Source: Hafnia alvei (GTDB lineage Bacteria > Pseudomonadota > Gammaproteobacteria > Enterobacterales > Enterobacteriaceae). Taken from it: a stretch of 64,000 nt of DNA. The position numbers were made by a program, and so were the translations under genes. The notes below the pieces were generated by a model. The model saw only the letters and a list, made by a program, of their open reading frames with translations, had not been told where the DNA came from and did no database searches. The stretch spans positions 1,752,012 through 1,816,011 of the forward strand of contig NZ_CP139992.1 of NCBI RefSeq assembly GCF_034424155.1, read 5' to 3'. Below are positions 10,041 to 18,365 of this stretch, piece after piece; positions within the stretch are counted from its first letter, which is position 1; each line of letters begins with the position of its first letter.

Positions 10041-10600
10041 TGAAAATCTGGATGCTGGGAGCGGCTGCTTTGCTGCTGAGTGCATGTAGTGGCCAACCAC
10101 AGAAAAGTTACTATCAACTGCCGGTTCCCGTGGCGAGCACCGCGGTGGTGCAAGGGCCTGTCAATAGCGATACGCATCAGCTATGGCTTGAGCGTGTGAG
10201 CGTGGCAGATTTTCTGAGCGCCCTCGGCGTGGTTTATCAAACTAATGATGTGCAGTTTGTCACCGCTGGGAACAATCTTTGGGCAAGCCCGTTGGAGCAA
10301 CAGCTTCAGCAAACGATGGTCGCGAATCTGAGTGTGGCAATGCCAGGCTGGATTGTTTCATCTCAGCCGCTAGGCAACGCTCAGGATACGCTGAATATCA
10401 GCGTGACAGGCTTCCATGGCCGCTATGATGGCAAGGCAGTTATCAGCGGTGAATGGATATTAACGCGTAATGGTCAACTGACTAAGCGAGCGTTCAACTT
10501 AGTGCTTCCTGTGCAGCAGGATGGCTATGATGCGCTGGTTAAGACGCTCGCGGAAGGCTGGCAACAGGAAGCGCAGCAGATCGCGCGTCAGGTTCAGTAA
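10040..10600 (+). CDS. pqiC: Membrane integrity lipoprotein PqiC
   Basis: A 186-residue outer-membrane lipoprotein with signal peptide and lipobox LLSAC (lipidated Cys16). It belongs to the ABC-type transport auxiliary family (YmbA) and caps the PqiB needle at the outer membrane. It is the last gene of pqiABC, starting on the last base of the pqiB stop codon, and is followed by a strong terminator. Confidence 0.94.
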   Translation: MKIWMLGAAALLLSACSGQPQKSYYQLPVPVASTAVVQGPVNSDTHQLWLERVSVADFLSALGVVYQTNDVQFVTAGNNLWASPLEQQLQQTMVANLSVAMPGWIVSSQPLGNAQDTLNISVTGFHGRYDGKAVISGEWILTRNGQLTKRAFNLVLPVQQDGYDALVKTLAEGWQQEAQQIARQVQ

Positions 10601-10625
10601 TACGCTAGACTAACATTGTCTAAAT

Positions 10626-10665
10626 AAACCCCGACCAGAGTAAGAATCGCTGGCCGGGGTTTTCT
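10626..10665 (+). terminator. Rho-independent terminator after pqiC
   Basis: AAACCCCGACCAG pairs with CTGGCCGGGGTTT (one mismatch) and is followed by TTTCTTT, ending the pqiABC operon. Confidence 0.85.
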
Positions 10666-10860
10666 TTATGTAGAACAGATGATTGTCAGATATCGCATTA
10701 AATACTGTTAAATGACGACGTCTTGTTGCTCACATTTGTGACACTGGTATGAATTTTGCGCATTGACCCTCAGGCTAAAAGCGGCTATTGATTATGTGTG
10801 ATGGTGAAAAAGTCATCACTGTTTTCTTTCCAGCAGAACTGAAAATGAGGGAAACGAGGC

Positions 10861-11028
10861 ATGAAGAGACAAAAACGCGACCGCCTAGAACGGGCTCAAT
10901 CACGTGGGTATCAGGCTGGTATTATCGGGCGCTCAAAGGAGTTTTGCCCATATCAATCGGTAGATGCAAGGTCACATTGGTTGGGAGGCTGGCGGCAGGC
11001 CATGGAAGACAGGTCGGTAATGGCCTGA
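10861..11028 (+). CDS. rmf: Ribosome modulation factor Rmf
   Basis: A 55-residue basic protein beginning MKRQKRDRLERAQSRGYQAG and ending RQAMEDRSVMA, nearly identical in length and sequence to E. coli RMF. It drives 100S ribosome dimer (hibernating) formation in stationary phase by binding near the anti-Shine-Dalgarno region. Its frame is masked by a longer overlapping open frame (10788-11054) that has no coding support. A GAGG-type ribosome-binding site precedes ATG 10861. Order pqiC-rmf-fabA matches E. coli except for the LysR gene inserted after it. Confidence 0.95.
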   Translation: MKRQKRDRLERAQSRGYQAGIIGRSKEFCPYQSVDARSHWLGGWRQAMEDRSVMA

Positions 11029-11057
11029 TGGTCATCGCTTTCAATTCGGATTAGCAA

Positions 11058-11088
11058 TAAAAACCTCTGCGAGCGCAGGGGTTTTTAT
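11058..11088 (+). terminator. Rho-independent terminator after rmf
   Basis: AAAAACCTCTGC, loop GAGC, GCAGGGGTTTTT: a stable GC stem flanked by A and T tracts, 30 bases after the rmf stop. Confidence 0.88.
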
Positions 11089-11351
11089 TCAGCAAATTAA
11101 CTGACTTATGAATATATACGAAATTTATTTAAATTTTATATGTATAAATAAATTCCTTATATTTTTAATCCTAAGTTAAATTAGGCTTTATTTTTTATAA
11201 CCTATCAGATAATGTATTATTGAATGAATTATTATAGGATTGTGAATTCATTCCATGGACGAATAATTTGGTTTTGTCATATTTTAAATTGTTATTAATT
11301 TAATGAATGGTATGACGCCAAAAATGGAGCTTGCTATTTGGAGTTATTGGG
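11089..11351. other. AT-rich region upstream of the LysR gene
   Basis: Strongly AT-rich non-coding DNA of a kind often bound by H-NS. It contains no gene. It probably carries the promoter of the LysR-family gene that follows. Confidence 0.5.
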
Positions 11352-12296
11352 ATGTTTGAACATCAGGATAGTTTAAAATCATTAAGGAAATTTGACCTAA
11401 ATTTATTAACGGTTTTCGAGGCTGTTTATTTTTATAAAAGCGTGAGTAAAGCGGCTGATATTTTAGGTATGACATCTCCAGCGGTAAGTCAGAGCATTCA
11501 AAGACTCAGACAGTATTTCCCAGATCCTCTGTTTATAAGAGATGGAAAGGGGATATCAGCAACGGTTTTTGCTGATAGCATGCATGAAAACATAAAGGGA
11601 AGCTTAAACGGCATTATTGATATTTTTGCTGATAAGGGAGATAGTATCCGAAATCTGGTGATTTGGAGTGACCCTCATCTGGCTCAATTATTGATACCAG
11701 ATGTCTGTAGTCACCTTATGTCATCAGCGAAGATTAAGTGCCGAATTGCTCATAATTTGTTACCTGAAGATCCTATCGAAGTAGAGCATGCGCTGCTATA
11801 CCATAAAGCAGACATTATTTTTGATATTGTTCCAATCTATAACTCGGCTATTGAATCCGAGCTGATTTATAGTGAGGAAATTGTAATGGTTTGTGGTAAA
11901 AATCACCCGAGAATGAGTGGTGAAGTGGCAACTGACTGCATAAGGGATGAGCGTTACACAACAATTACTAAAAATAGAAAAAAAATTAATGAGTTTAGAA
12001 CAAAAATAGATACGCTTTTAGGGAGTAAAAGAACGGTGTCTTTTGCATCACCATCTTTAATTACAGCTCTAGCCGTGATTGAAAAAACGAATGACGTCGG
12101 ATTTTTCCCTGAGTCAATGTATGAGAAATTTAAAGATATATATAATCTTAAGCGTCTAGATTGCGAGGTTGATCTAGGGACTTATGAAATCTATATGTCT
12201 TATAGTAAAAAGGCACAGCAAGATAAGGCGTTATTAGATCTCATTAATAAAGTTAAAGAAGTTCTGATTACGAATAATACCGTCGTTCATCGTTAG
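11352..12296 (+). CDS. LysR-family transcriptional regulator (LeuO/YbeF-like)
   Basis: A 314-residue LysR-type regulator. The N-terminal winged HTH (about 10-70) reads FDLNLLTVFEAVYFYKSVSKAA then SPAVSQSIQRLRQYF, and a substrate-binding domain follows. The HTH style resembles LeuO and YbeF. A TTG start 21 bases upstream is possible, but ATG 11352 has GGAG upstream. The gene is markedly richer in A+T than its neighbours and interrupts the rmf-fabA pair that is adjacent in E. coli, so it is probably acquired. Target genes and ligand cannot be deduced from position. Confidence 0.85.
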   Translation: MFEHQDSLKSLRKFDLNLLTVFEAVYFYKSVSKAADILGMTSPAVSQSIQRLRQYFPDPLFIRDGKGISATVFADSMHENIKGSLNGIIDIFADKGDSIRNLVIWSDPHLAQLLIPDVCSHLMSSAKIKCRIAHNLLPEDPIEVEHALLYHKADIIFDIVPIYNSAIESELIYSEEIVMVCGKNHPRMSGEVATDCIRDERYTTITKNRKKINEFRTKIDTLLGSKRTVSFASPSLITALAVIEKTNDVGFFPESMYEKFKDIYNLKRLDCEVDLGTYEIYMSYSKKAQQDKALLDLINKVKEVLITNNTVVHR

Positions 12297-12324
12297 ATAA
12301 CGGAATGTCGGTTGTTTAGAAAAG

Positions 12325-12358
12325 AAAAAGCGCAGCAAGAAGAAGCTGCGCTTTTTTA
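12325..12358. terminator. Bidirectional terminator between LysR gene and fabA
   Basis: AAAAAGCGCAGC and GCTGCGCTTTTTT form a strong stem with T tracts on both sides. It can serve the rightward LysR gene and the leftward fabA. Confidence 0.85.
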
Positions 12359-12392
12359 TTCGTAAATGGCAATAGCCACAGACCCTAATGCA

Positions 12393-12911
12393 TTAGAATG
12401 CGCTGGTATCTTTGAATAAGCCCACTTTCAGATCAGATGCGTTATAAATCACCTGACCATCAACTAATACTTCACCATCAGCCATACCCATGATTAAACG
12501 ACGGTTGATGACGCGTTTAAAATGAATACGGTAGGTGACTTTTTTTGCAGTAGGTAGAACTTGTCCGGTGAATTTCACTTCACCAACGCCCAGTGCGCGC
12601 CCTTTGCCTTCGCCGCCTAACCAGCCAAGGTAGAAGCCGACCAGCTGCCACATAGCATCTAAGCCTAAACATCCTGGCATCACGGGATCGCCAACGAAAT
12701 GGCAACCAAAGAACCATAGGTCAGGATTGATATCCAGCTCAGCTTCTACATAGCCTTTGTTGTAGTTACCGCCGTCTTCGGTCATTTTCACGACACGATC
12801 CATCATTAGCATGTTGCCTGACGGCAGTGGTGGTCCACCAGCACCGAACAGTTCACCGCGTCCAGACGCTTCAAGGTCTTCTTTAGTATAAGATTCGCGT
12901 TTATCTACCAT
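12393..12911 (-). CDS. fabA: 3-hydroxydecanoyl-ACP dehydratase/isomerase FabA
   Basis: FabA dehydrates 3-hydroxydecanoyl-ACP and isomerises trans-2- to cis-3-decenoyl-ACP, the branch point for unsaturated fatty acids. The 172 residues equal the E. coli length. The active-site His is in [15 protein letters not shown] and the Asp in CLGLDAMWQ. The start [12 protein letters not shown] is conserved. FabR and FadR operator-like sites lie directly upstream, between fabA and lonH. Confidence 0.97.
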   Translation of the reverse strand: MVDKRESYTKEDLEASGRGELFGAGGPPLPSGNMLMMDRVVKMTEDGGNYNKGYVEAELDINPDLWFFGCHFVGDPVMPGCLGLDAMWQLVGFYLGWLGGEGKGRALGVGEVKFTGQVLPTAKKVTYRIHFKRVINRRLIMGMADGEVLVDGQVIYNASDLKVGLFKDTSAF

Positions 12912-12949
12912 AATTCTTGTAAGCCTTATTTTAATGAAGGGTGCATGTT

Positions 12950-12967
12950 AGCTAACACGTGTACGCT
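12950..12967 (-). promoter_or_regulatory. FabR operator-like palindrome upstream of fabA
   Basis: On the minus strand this reads AGCGTACACGTGTTAGCT, the arrangement known for the E. coli fabA/fabB repressor FabR. It lies about 40-55 bases before the fabA start and supports repression when unsaturated acyl thioesters are abundant. Confidence 0.75.
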
Positions 12968-12968
12968 G

Positions 12969-12985
12969 AACAAGTCCGATCAGCC
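12969..12985 (-). promoter_or_regulatory. FadR operator-like site upstream of fabA
   Basis: The minus strand reads GGCTGATCGGACTTGTT, close to the FadR site of E. coli fabA, where FadR activates transcription. It abuts the FabR site and overlaps the 3' end of lonH. Confidence 0.7.
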
Positions 12986-14734
12986 ATGGTTGAACCAGTT
13001 TAGCCAGCGTAATGGCCAAGGCAACTGACGTTTATCCATTGGACTGATAGCCGCAATTCGATCTTGAATTGCTCCGATAAGGCTAGGCCCAGTCTCACTA
13101 CGGTATACTACGCCGGTCAGAATTGGCAGTGCATCTTCCGCATTTTCCACGGCCCAAAGGTGGAACGTTCCAGCTTTAACCGCGTCGATAACTTCTGTAC
13201 TTAGGCATAAATGACGAGCGTTGGTTGCCGGGATAATCACGCCCTGAGAGCCCGTTAAGCCACGACGCTGGCAGGCTTCAAAGAAGCCTTCAATCTTCTC
13301 GTTAACGCCGCCAATAGGCTGTACATGTCCAAATTGGTCTACAGAGCCGGTGACTGCGATCTGTTGATTGATTGGTGCAAGAGAAAGCGCGCTGACCAGT
13401 GCACATAGCTCAGCCAGTGAAGCGCTGTCGCCATCAACTTCACCATAAGATTGCTCAAAAACAATTGAGGCAGAGAAGGGAAGTTGCTGTTCTAAATCTA
13501 ATTCAGAGATCAGGAAGGCTTGCATAATCATCATGCCCTTGGCATGCAGATTACCGCCCAATTCCGCTTTGCGTTCGACGTCAGTAAATTCGCCGTCGCC
13601 CAGATGTACAGCGCAGGTAATACGTGACGGCTCGCCAAACATCAGCGGGTGTCCAGGATACTCTAATACCGACAGGCCGTTGATTTGACCAATGACCTCA
13701 CCTTCGGTTTCTATCAGAATTTGGCCTAGCTCAATTTCATCATGCATACGTTCGGCAAGATAGCCCTCACGCCAGCGGCGAGAGGCGAGCGTTTCATTGA
13801 GAGCTTGGGCATCAATAACCTCATTGCTATGCAGCGCTGCTTCACGCAGCGTGCGTGCGATGAGCGTTGGGCTTAGTGGCAACGTACCTTGGTCGCCAAT
13901 AGCTCTGATGGCCGTATGGACGAGGATTGGCCATGCATCCTCTGCAATCGGTGGAAGCTGGTATTCATTAGCAATGGTTGTCACCAGTGAGCACCAACGC
14001 TGCATGTCCTCGGTATCGACCAATGACATGTCAGCTTCAAACTCACCATAAATTGAGTTGAAGCATAAATCAGGTTCCATATCCTGAAAATCAGCTAATC
14101 CTTCACGATCGCTAACCAGAATGACCTTTAAATCGATCGGCATATCCGGAATGTGAACCGGCAGCGGTTTATTATCATCCGGTGAGAACCATTTGAATTT
14201 TCTGCCAAGCACAATTTGTTTCAATCGCAGCCAAAGAAGCGGCTGTGCAAGCATCGTACGCAACGACAGGATTAACACACCGCCGTTTGCTTTGTGGACC
14301 ATGCCGGGTTCAAGGGTGATTTTTCCATTGGACTGACGAACAGTGCCAAACAATTGCTCACCTTCATACCAGTCGGCAAAAAGTGACGTTGTGGTTGCTG
14401 CAAAATTCGCCTGAGGATTATCAGCCGGCATGATGCTGACGTGCATACCATCGATGTGATATTGGCTGCCTCGCAAGGTGAGCTCCGGTAATAACTCTCC
14501 GGTCGCACGATGCAGGATTGCCAAATACTCATAGGTCTCCTCTGCCTTCAAGATCATAAAAGGTGAAGGTGATTGCGGATGACAGAAATGGGCCAAGCTG
14601 TTTTCCAAGCGAGGCTGATATTCTGAGAACGTCAGCGCAGGCTGTTGTGCCGCCGCAGAGAAAACAGACTGATAAGGTGTCGTATCGGGCAGTAGCGATT
14701 GCCAGTCGAGTCGATAATTGCTCAAAGTCGTCAA
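12980..14734 (-). CDS. lonH: Lon-like protease LonH (YcbZ)
   Basis: A Lon-B-like AAA-related protein whose C-terminal S16 peptidase domain shows the Ser-Lys dyad: nucleophile Ser in GEVDGDSASLAEL and Lys in GGVNEKIEGFFE. The open frame extends to an ATG at 14776. However, a TATAAT promoter element falls inside that extension, and starting at TTG 14734 gives MTTLSNYRLDW and 584 residues, matching E. coli YcbZ (586). The exact start is therefore uncertain. Substrates are poorly known in E. coli. The gene is divergent from matP. Confidence 0.88.
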   Translation of the reverse strand: MTTLSNYRLDWQSLLPDTTPYQSVFSAAAQQPALTFSEYQPRLENSLAHFCHPQSPSPFMILKAEETYEYLAILHRATGELLPELTLRGSQYHIDGMHVSIMPADNPQANFAATTTSLFADWYEGEQLFGTVRQSNGKITLEPGMVHKANGGVLILSLRTMLAQPLLWLRLKQIVLGRKFKWFSPDDNKPLPVHIPDMPIDLKVILVSDREGLADFQDMEPDLCFNSIYGEFEADMSLVDTEDMQRWCSLVTTIANEYQLPPIAEDAWPILVHTAIRAIGDQGTLPLSPTLIARTLREAALHSNEVIDAQALNETLASRRWREGYLAERMHDEIELGQILIETEGEVIGQINGLSVLEYPGHPLMFGEPSRITCAVHLGDGEFTDVERKAELGGNLHAKGMMIMQAFLISELDLEQQLPFSASIVFEQSYGEVDGDSASLAELCALVSALSLAPINQQIAVTGSVDQFGHVQPIGGVNEKIEGFFEACQRRGLTGSQGVIIPATNARHLCLSTEVIDAVKAGTFHLWAVENAEDALPILTGVVYRSETGPSLIGAIQDRIAAISPMDKRQLPWPLRWLNWFNHG

Positions 14735-14906
14735 TTTTATTGTCAGTAGGAAAACCGCAATTATACAAGATTCCACCGCCCTGCACAGGAAACAACGGCA
14801 GAAGAGTCAAAAGGAAGTGATTTCGATACCGAGCTGGATAAAAAACAATCAATAATAAAACATGAAATATCTGCAAAACTGAAAAAAGTTGTTATTCTTA
14901 TGGGAA

Positions 14907-14919
14907 GTTACCGTGTCAC
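14907..14919 (+). promoter_or_regulatory. matS-like sequence just upstream of matP
   Basis: GTTACCGTGTCAC differs at two positions from the matS consensus GTGACRNYGTCAC bound by MatP. It ends 14 bases before the matP start codon. Autoregulatory binding is a hypothesis only. Confidence 0.35.
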
Positions 14920-14933
14920 TGGCAGATATCTCA

Positions 14934-15392
14934 ATGAAATACCAACAGCTTGAAAATCTGGAAAGTGGGTGGAAGTGGAAATACTTGGTGAAGAAACACC
15001 GAGAAGGCGAAGCGATCACCCGTTATCTAGAAACGAGTATGGCCCAGCAGGCTGTTGATCAGCTGCTAAAGCTTGAGAGTGAGCCTGTTAATGTTCACGA
15101 GTGGATCAGGGAGCACATGAATCCCGATCTGCAAAACAAGATGAAACAAACCATTCGTGCACGGCGAAAGCGGCATTTCAACGCTGAGCACATGCATACG
15201 CGTAAGAAATCGATCGATTTAGAGTATTTGGTTTGGCAACGTTTGGCCGGGCTTGCTCATCGGCGCGGGAATACGCTATCTGAAACTATCGTGCAGCTGA
15301 TTGAAGATGCTGAACGCAAAGAACAGTATGCAAACCAGATGTCTTCATTGAAGAAAGATTTACAGTCATTTTTAGGGAAGCCCTCGGAATAA
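14934..15392 (+). CDS. matP: Macrodomain Ter protein MatP
   Basis: MatP binds matS sites and organises the Ter macrodomain, linking it to the divisome through ZapB. The 152-residue product begins [18 protein letters not shown], identical to the start of E. coli MatP (150 residues). The internal ATG at 14934 is therefore preferred over an ATG 45 bases upstream. The ribbon-helix-helix segment [19 protein letters not shown] and a C-terminal coiled coil are present. It is divergent from lonH and convergent with ompA. Confidence 0.95.
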   Translation: MKYQQLENLESGWKWKYLVKKHREGEAITRYLETSMAQQAVDQLLKLESEPVNVHEWIREHMNPDLQNKMKQTIRARRKRHFNAEHMHTRKKSIDLEYLVWQRLAGLAHRRGNTLSETIVQLIEDAERKEQYANQMSSLKKDLQSFLGKPSE

Positions 15393-15426
15393 CAGCGTGG
15401 TTACCCCAAGCACTGCCTTCAATGAA

Positions 15427-15456
15427 CGCTAAGTACAATGACCGCTAAGTACAATG
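15427..15456. repeat. Tandem 14-bp direct repeat between matP and ompA
   Basis: CGCTAAGTACAATG occurs twice (15427-15440 and 15443-15456) separated by two bases, immediately before the shared terminator. It looks like a local duplication; no function is evident. Confidence 0.7.
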
Positions 15457-15460
15457 TATA

Positions 15461-15488
15461 AAAAAAGCCTCGCAATGCGAGGCTTTTT
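15461..15488. terminator. Bidirectional terminator between matP and ompA
   Basis: AAAGCCTCGC, loop AAT, GCGAGGCTTT with A and T tracts on either side. It serves both convergent genes. Confidence 0.9.
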
Positions 15489-15511
15489 GATTAAAGGACC
15501 AACGAGTTAAC

Positions 15512-16567
15512 TTAAGCCTGTGGCTGAGTAACTACGTCTTTGATGCCTTTAACTTCGATTTCTACGCGACGGTCTGGAGCCAGGCAGTCGATCAGAGCTG
15601 CGCGAGCTTTAACGTTGTCACAGGTAGAACCAGTAACTGGGTCAGCTTTGCCCATGCCACGTGCAGAGATTTTGTCTGCAGGGATACCTTTAGATACCAG
15701 GTAATCTACAACGCTCTGTGCGCGCTGTTCAGACAGTTTCTGGTTGTATTGTTCAGAACCGATACGGTCGGTGTAACCCAGAACAACAACAGAACCGTCT
15801 TTAGGATCCAAGTTGCTCAGCTGAGAATACATCTGATCCAGAGCCTGCTGGCCTTGTGGTTTCAGAGTTGCTTTGTTGAAGTTGAACAGAACGTCAGACT
15901 TCAAAGTGAAACGCTTGGTTTCAACAACTGGAGCTGGAGCTGGTGCTGGAGCAACAACTGGAGCAGCTTCATCCTGACCGAAACGGTAGGTAACACCTAC
16001 GCTCAGCAGGGTGTTGTCTGGACGTGCAGCAGTTTCGTTAGCATCGCCAATGTTGCTTACGAACTGATAGTCAAGACGGGTAGCCCAGTCTTTGTTCAGT
16101 GCGTATTCAACACCGATTGCAGCCAGTGGAGAAACACCGGTGTCGTGGCTGTCGATGTAACGGCCGCGAGTTTCAGAGTTTGCAGAACCGTCAGCGCGCC
16201 ATACCATACCACCCAGACGAGTATAGATGTCCAGATCGTCAGCAATTGGGTAGCTCAGTTTAGCAGCCAGCTGAACGCCTTGAGATTTGAAAGCACCGTT
16301 GTTGTTGCCACGGTATTCCATACGACCTAACCAGTCGTAGCCCATTTCAAAGCCCAGGTATGGGTTTGCTTGGTAACCGAAGAACGCACCGCCGCCTAAC
16401 TGGTCAGGACGAACGTTGGTGCTACCGAAATGGTTGATGCTGTTGTCGTAGTAGTGGGACCAGCCCAGTTTACCACCAACATACCAAGTATCATCTTTAG
16501 GTGCTGCTTGCGCTACGGTAGCGAAACCAGCGAGTGCCACTGCTAATGCGATAGCTGTCTTTTTCAT
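15512..16567 (-). CDS. ompA: Outer membrane protein A
   Basis: A 351-residue OmpA. It has the signal peptide [21 protein letters not shown], an eight-stranded beta-barrel to about residue 190, a Pro/Ala-rich hinge ([15 protein letters not shown]), and a C-terminal OmpA-like peptidoglycan-binding domain with [13 protein letters not shown] and [14 protein letters not shown]. The start MKKTAIAL is chosen over an in-frame ATG 18 bases upstream. It anchors the outer membrane to peptidoglycan and is a common phage and colicin receptor. The exposed loops differ from E. coli, as is usual. Confidence 0.97.
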   Translation of the reverse strand: MKKTAIALAVALAGFATVAQAAPKDDTWYVGGKLGWSHYYDNSINHFGSTNVRPDQLGGGAFFGYQANPYLGFEMGYDWLGRMEYRGNNNGAFKSQGVQLAAKLSYPIADDLDIYTRLGGMVWRADGSANSETRGRYIDSHDTGVSPLAAIGVEYALNKDWATRLDYQFVSNIGDANETAARPDNTLLSVGVTYRFGQDEAAPVVAPAPAPAPVVETKRFTLKSDVLFNFNKATLKPQGQQALDQMYSQLSNLDPKDGSVVVLGYTDRIGSEQYNQKLSEQRAQSVVDYLVSKGIPADKISARGMGKADPVTGSTCDNVKARAALIDCLAPDRRVEIEVKGIKDVVTQPQA

Positions 16568-16924
16568 TTTGCGCCTCGTTATCATCCAAATAGGCCAAAG
16601 AGCTAGATTGCTACAATTAGCCCTTGGTTAAAATCCTTTGCTAGGTTTTCGCTCGATTAAATACTGTGCCAATTTTCTCGGCGTTATAGAGCAACCTTCG
16701 CGATAACAAGTCTACAACGAGATTAGAAACTTACAAGTACGATGTGATATAGCTCAACAAAAAAACCATTAATGTGTACACTTCGTTTAACGTTTTGTTC
16801 AAAAAATAAACGTCGTTTTTTTCACAAAAAAGAGCAGTAATGCAGGCGCAATGCGGGTTTCTGCTATAAAATTAAATAATTAGCAGTGAAAAAATAGTGC
16901 TAATAAGATTTCTCTTAAATTTAC
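16568..16924 (-). promoter_or_regulatory. ompA leader and control region
   Basis: The minus-strand leader next to the start reads GATGATAACGAGGCGCAAA, the same ribosome-binding segment that the sRNA MicA pairs with in E. coli ompA. Further upstream, TGTGATATAGCTCAAC (16743-16758) resembles a CRP site. The rest is AT-rich and lies between ompA and the end of sulA; no gene is seen. Confidence 0.55.
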
Positions 16925-17434
16925 TTAATGAAACAATTTGGACTGAATTTTTAGCAAATTTCGTTGTCCTTGGTCTGGTTCCGAGTTCAGATCGGGTTGC
17001 ATAACCAGTCCAAAACACTCTCCCTCCTGCGCCGCTTTTCTTAATCTTGCGCGTTCATTTTGAGTTAACGGCGGCAGCCAGCCCAATACAACACTATAGT
17101 TACCGCTACGTAGTGCGCACTCCATCGCATAAATAGAATCTACAGGCTCAATCTGATTGAGCTGCATAACCTTACTTGCGGGCAAACCTGAATCAGCCAG
17201 CCATTGTTTACTCAGTCTATGTTGCGGATTCAACCAGAGTAACCAGCGAGACTGCTTACCGAGCTGACGCAGTAACGGAAGCAAAAGGAGAGACAACATA
17301 GGCTGATGTTCGCTATAGACCAATTCACTGATGACGCCAGCATAGGCATTCCCTTGCTCTTCAGTTTCATGATGCGCTGACGGGCTTAAAAATGATGAGC
17401 GTTCGGTGTAGTGATGCAGTGACTGTGTGCGCAT
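16925..17434 (-). CDS. sulA: SOS cell division inhibitor SulA
   Basis: A 169-residue SulA, the same length as in E. coli. The core SRWLLWLNPQHRLSKQWL and the region ALRSGNYSVVLGWLPP are conserved, and the C-terminus (KIQSKLFH) resembles the Lon-recognition tail (KIHSNLYH). SulA blocks FtsZ polymerisation after DNA damage and is degraded by Lon. The N-terminal 30 residues are diverged, as in other enteric SulA. Start ATG 17434 lies just downstream of a LexA box. Confidence 0.94.
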   Translation of the reverse strand: MRTQSLHHYTERSSFLSPSAHHETEEQGNAYAGVISELVYSEHQPMLSLLLLPLLRQLGKQSRWLLWLNPQHRLSKQWLADSGLPASKVMQLNQIEPVDSIYAMECALRSGNYSVVLGWLPPLTQNERARLRKAAQEGECFGLVMQPDLNSEPDQGQRNLLKIQSKLFH

Positions 17435-17453
17435 GATATGTTCTCGCTGTGTG

Positions 17454-17473
17454 TACTGTATGAATGTACAGTA
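17454..17473 (-). promoter_or_regulatory. LexA box (SOS operator) of sulA
   Basis: The core CTGTATGAATGTACAG (17456-17471) is a near-perfect SOS box with conserved flanking TA/TA. It sits about 20 bases before the sulA start, the expected arrangement for tight LexA repression. Confidence 0.93.
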
Positions 17474-17655
17474 CATGGGTGATCGGCAGAGATCAACCTA
17501 TTTTTTACAATGCTCTTCGCAAATCTGCGATGAAAACGAGCTAAAGCTAACTTTCAGTTTGGATGCTTTTCGGTAATTCGTTATGTTCTTAATTCACTGT
17601 TATTACTCAATAAAGTAACTATTAGTATTGTGAATGCATATCAAGGGAGTTACAT

Positions 17656-18279
17656 ATGAAAGGATTGTTAACTGAAAGAGCTGCCGTTGCGTGTGACGTT
17701 TTTTCTTCGCTCGGTGCGGTGACTTTGCGCTCGCAGTTTGGAGGTTTTGGTGTATGGCTAGACAAAACCATGTTTGGCGTTGTCTCCGATGGGGAGCTAT
17801 ACCTACGAGCGCATGATGAGCTGAAATCTCGTTTTCTGACTTATGGTATGAAAGCGTTCATTTATACTAAACGAGGAATACCGGTACGTTTAAGTTATTA
17901 CCGCGTTGAGCATAGCATGTGGGATGCCCCTGCCTTTTTGCAGCACCTCGCGAATGCCTCGCTGGAACAGGCAGTGATGCTTAAAAGATCATTGCGGGCG
18001 GCAGAAAGTACAGGCCTGAGATCGCTGCCCAATATCAACAATATGATGGAGCGACTCTTGGGGAAAATAGGTATTACGAGTCCCGAGCAGCTGATTAGCA
18101 TAGGGGAAACAGAAGCATTTGTCCGACTTAAAAAAATGAATGCCAATCTGCACAACCGCTTGCTTTTCGATTTAGCGGGGGCAGTCAGGAAATGCCATGA
18201 AGCGGCGCTCTCATATCAGGTTCGGGCCACACTGGATGAATGGTTGAAACAAAATACCTATCGGTGGCAGAAAAAATAG
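17656..18279 (+). CDS. sxy: Competence/CRP-S regulator Sxy (TfoX)
   Basis: A 207-residue TfoX/Sxy protein. The N-terminal domain contains SQFGGFGVWLDKTMFGVVSDGELYLR; the C-terminal domain has LPNINNMMERLLGKIGI and AVRKCHEAALSYQVR. Sxy is the co-activator that lets CRP act at CRP-S promoters of competence genes. ATG 17656 has GGGAG upstream. It is divergent from sulA, as in E. coli. Overall identity to E. coli is modest, but length and domain order agree. Confidence 0.9.
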   Translation: MKGLLTERAAVACDVFSSLGAVTLRSQFGGFGVWLDKTMFGVVSDGELYLRAHDELKSRFLTYGMKAFIYTKRGIPVRLSYYRVEHSMWDAPAFLQHLANASLEQAVMLKRSLRAAESTGLRSLPNINNMMERLLGKIGITSPEQLISIGETEAFVRLKKMNANLHNRLLFDLAGAVRKCHEAALSYQVRATLDEWLKQNTYRWQKK

Positions 18280-18365
18280 TGTGGTTTACACGCTAACGGG
18301 GAGCCAAAATAAGGCTCCCATCAGCGTAGTGCTACTTAGTACTAAATTGAGAGGTTAGGGCAAGT

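Noticed and set aside
10788-11054. 88-codon open frame covering rmf
   Set aside because: It is out of frame with rmf, which is nearly identical to E. coli Rmf over its full 55 residues; the longer frame has no recognisable product.
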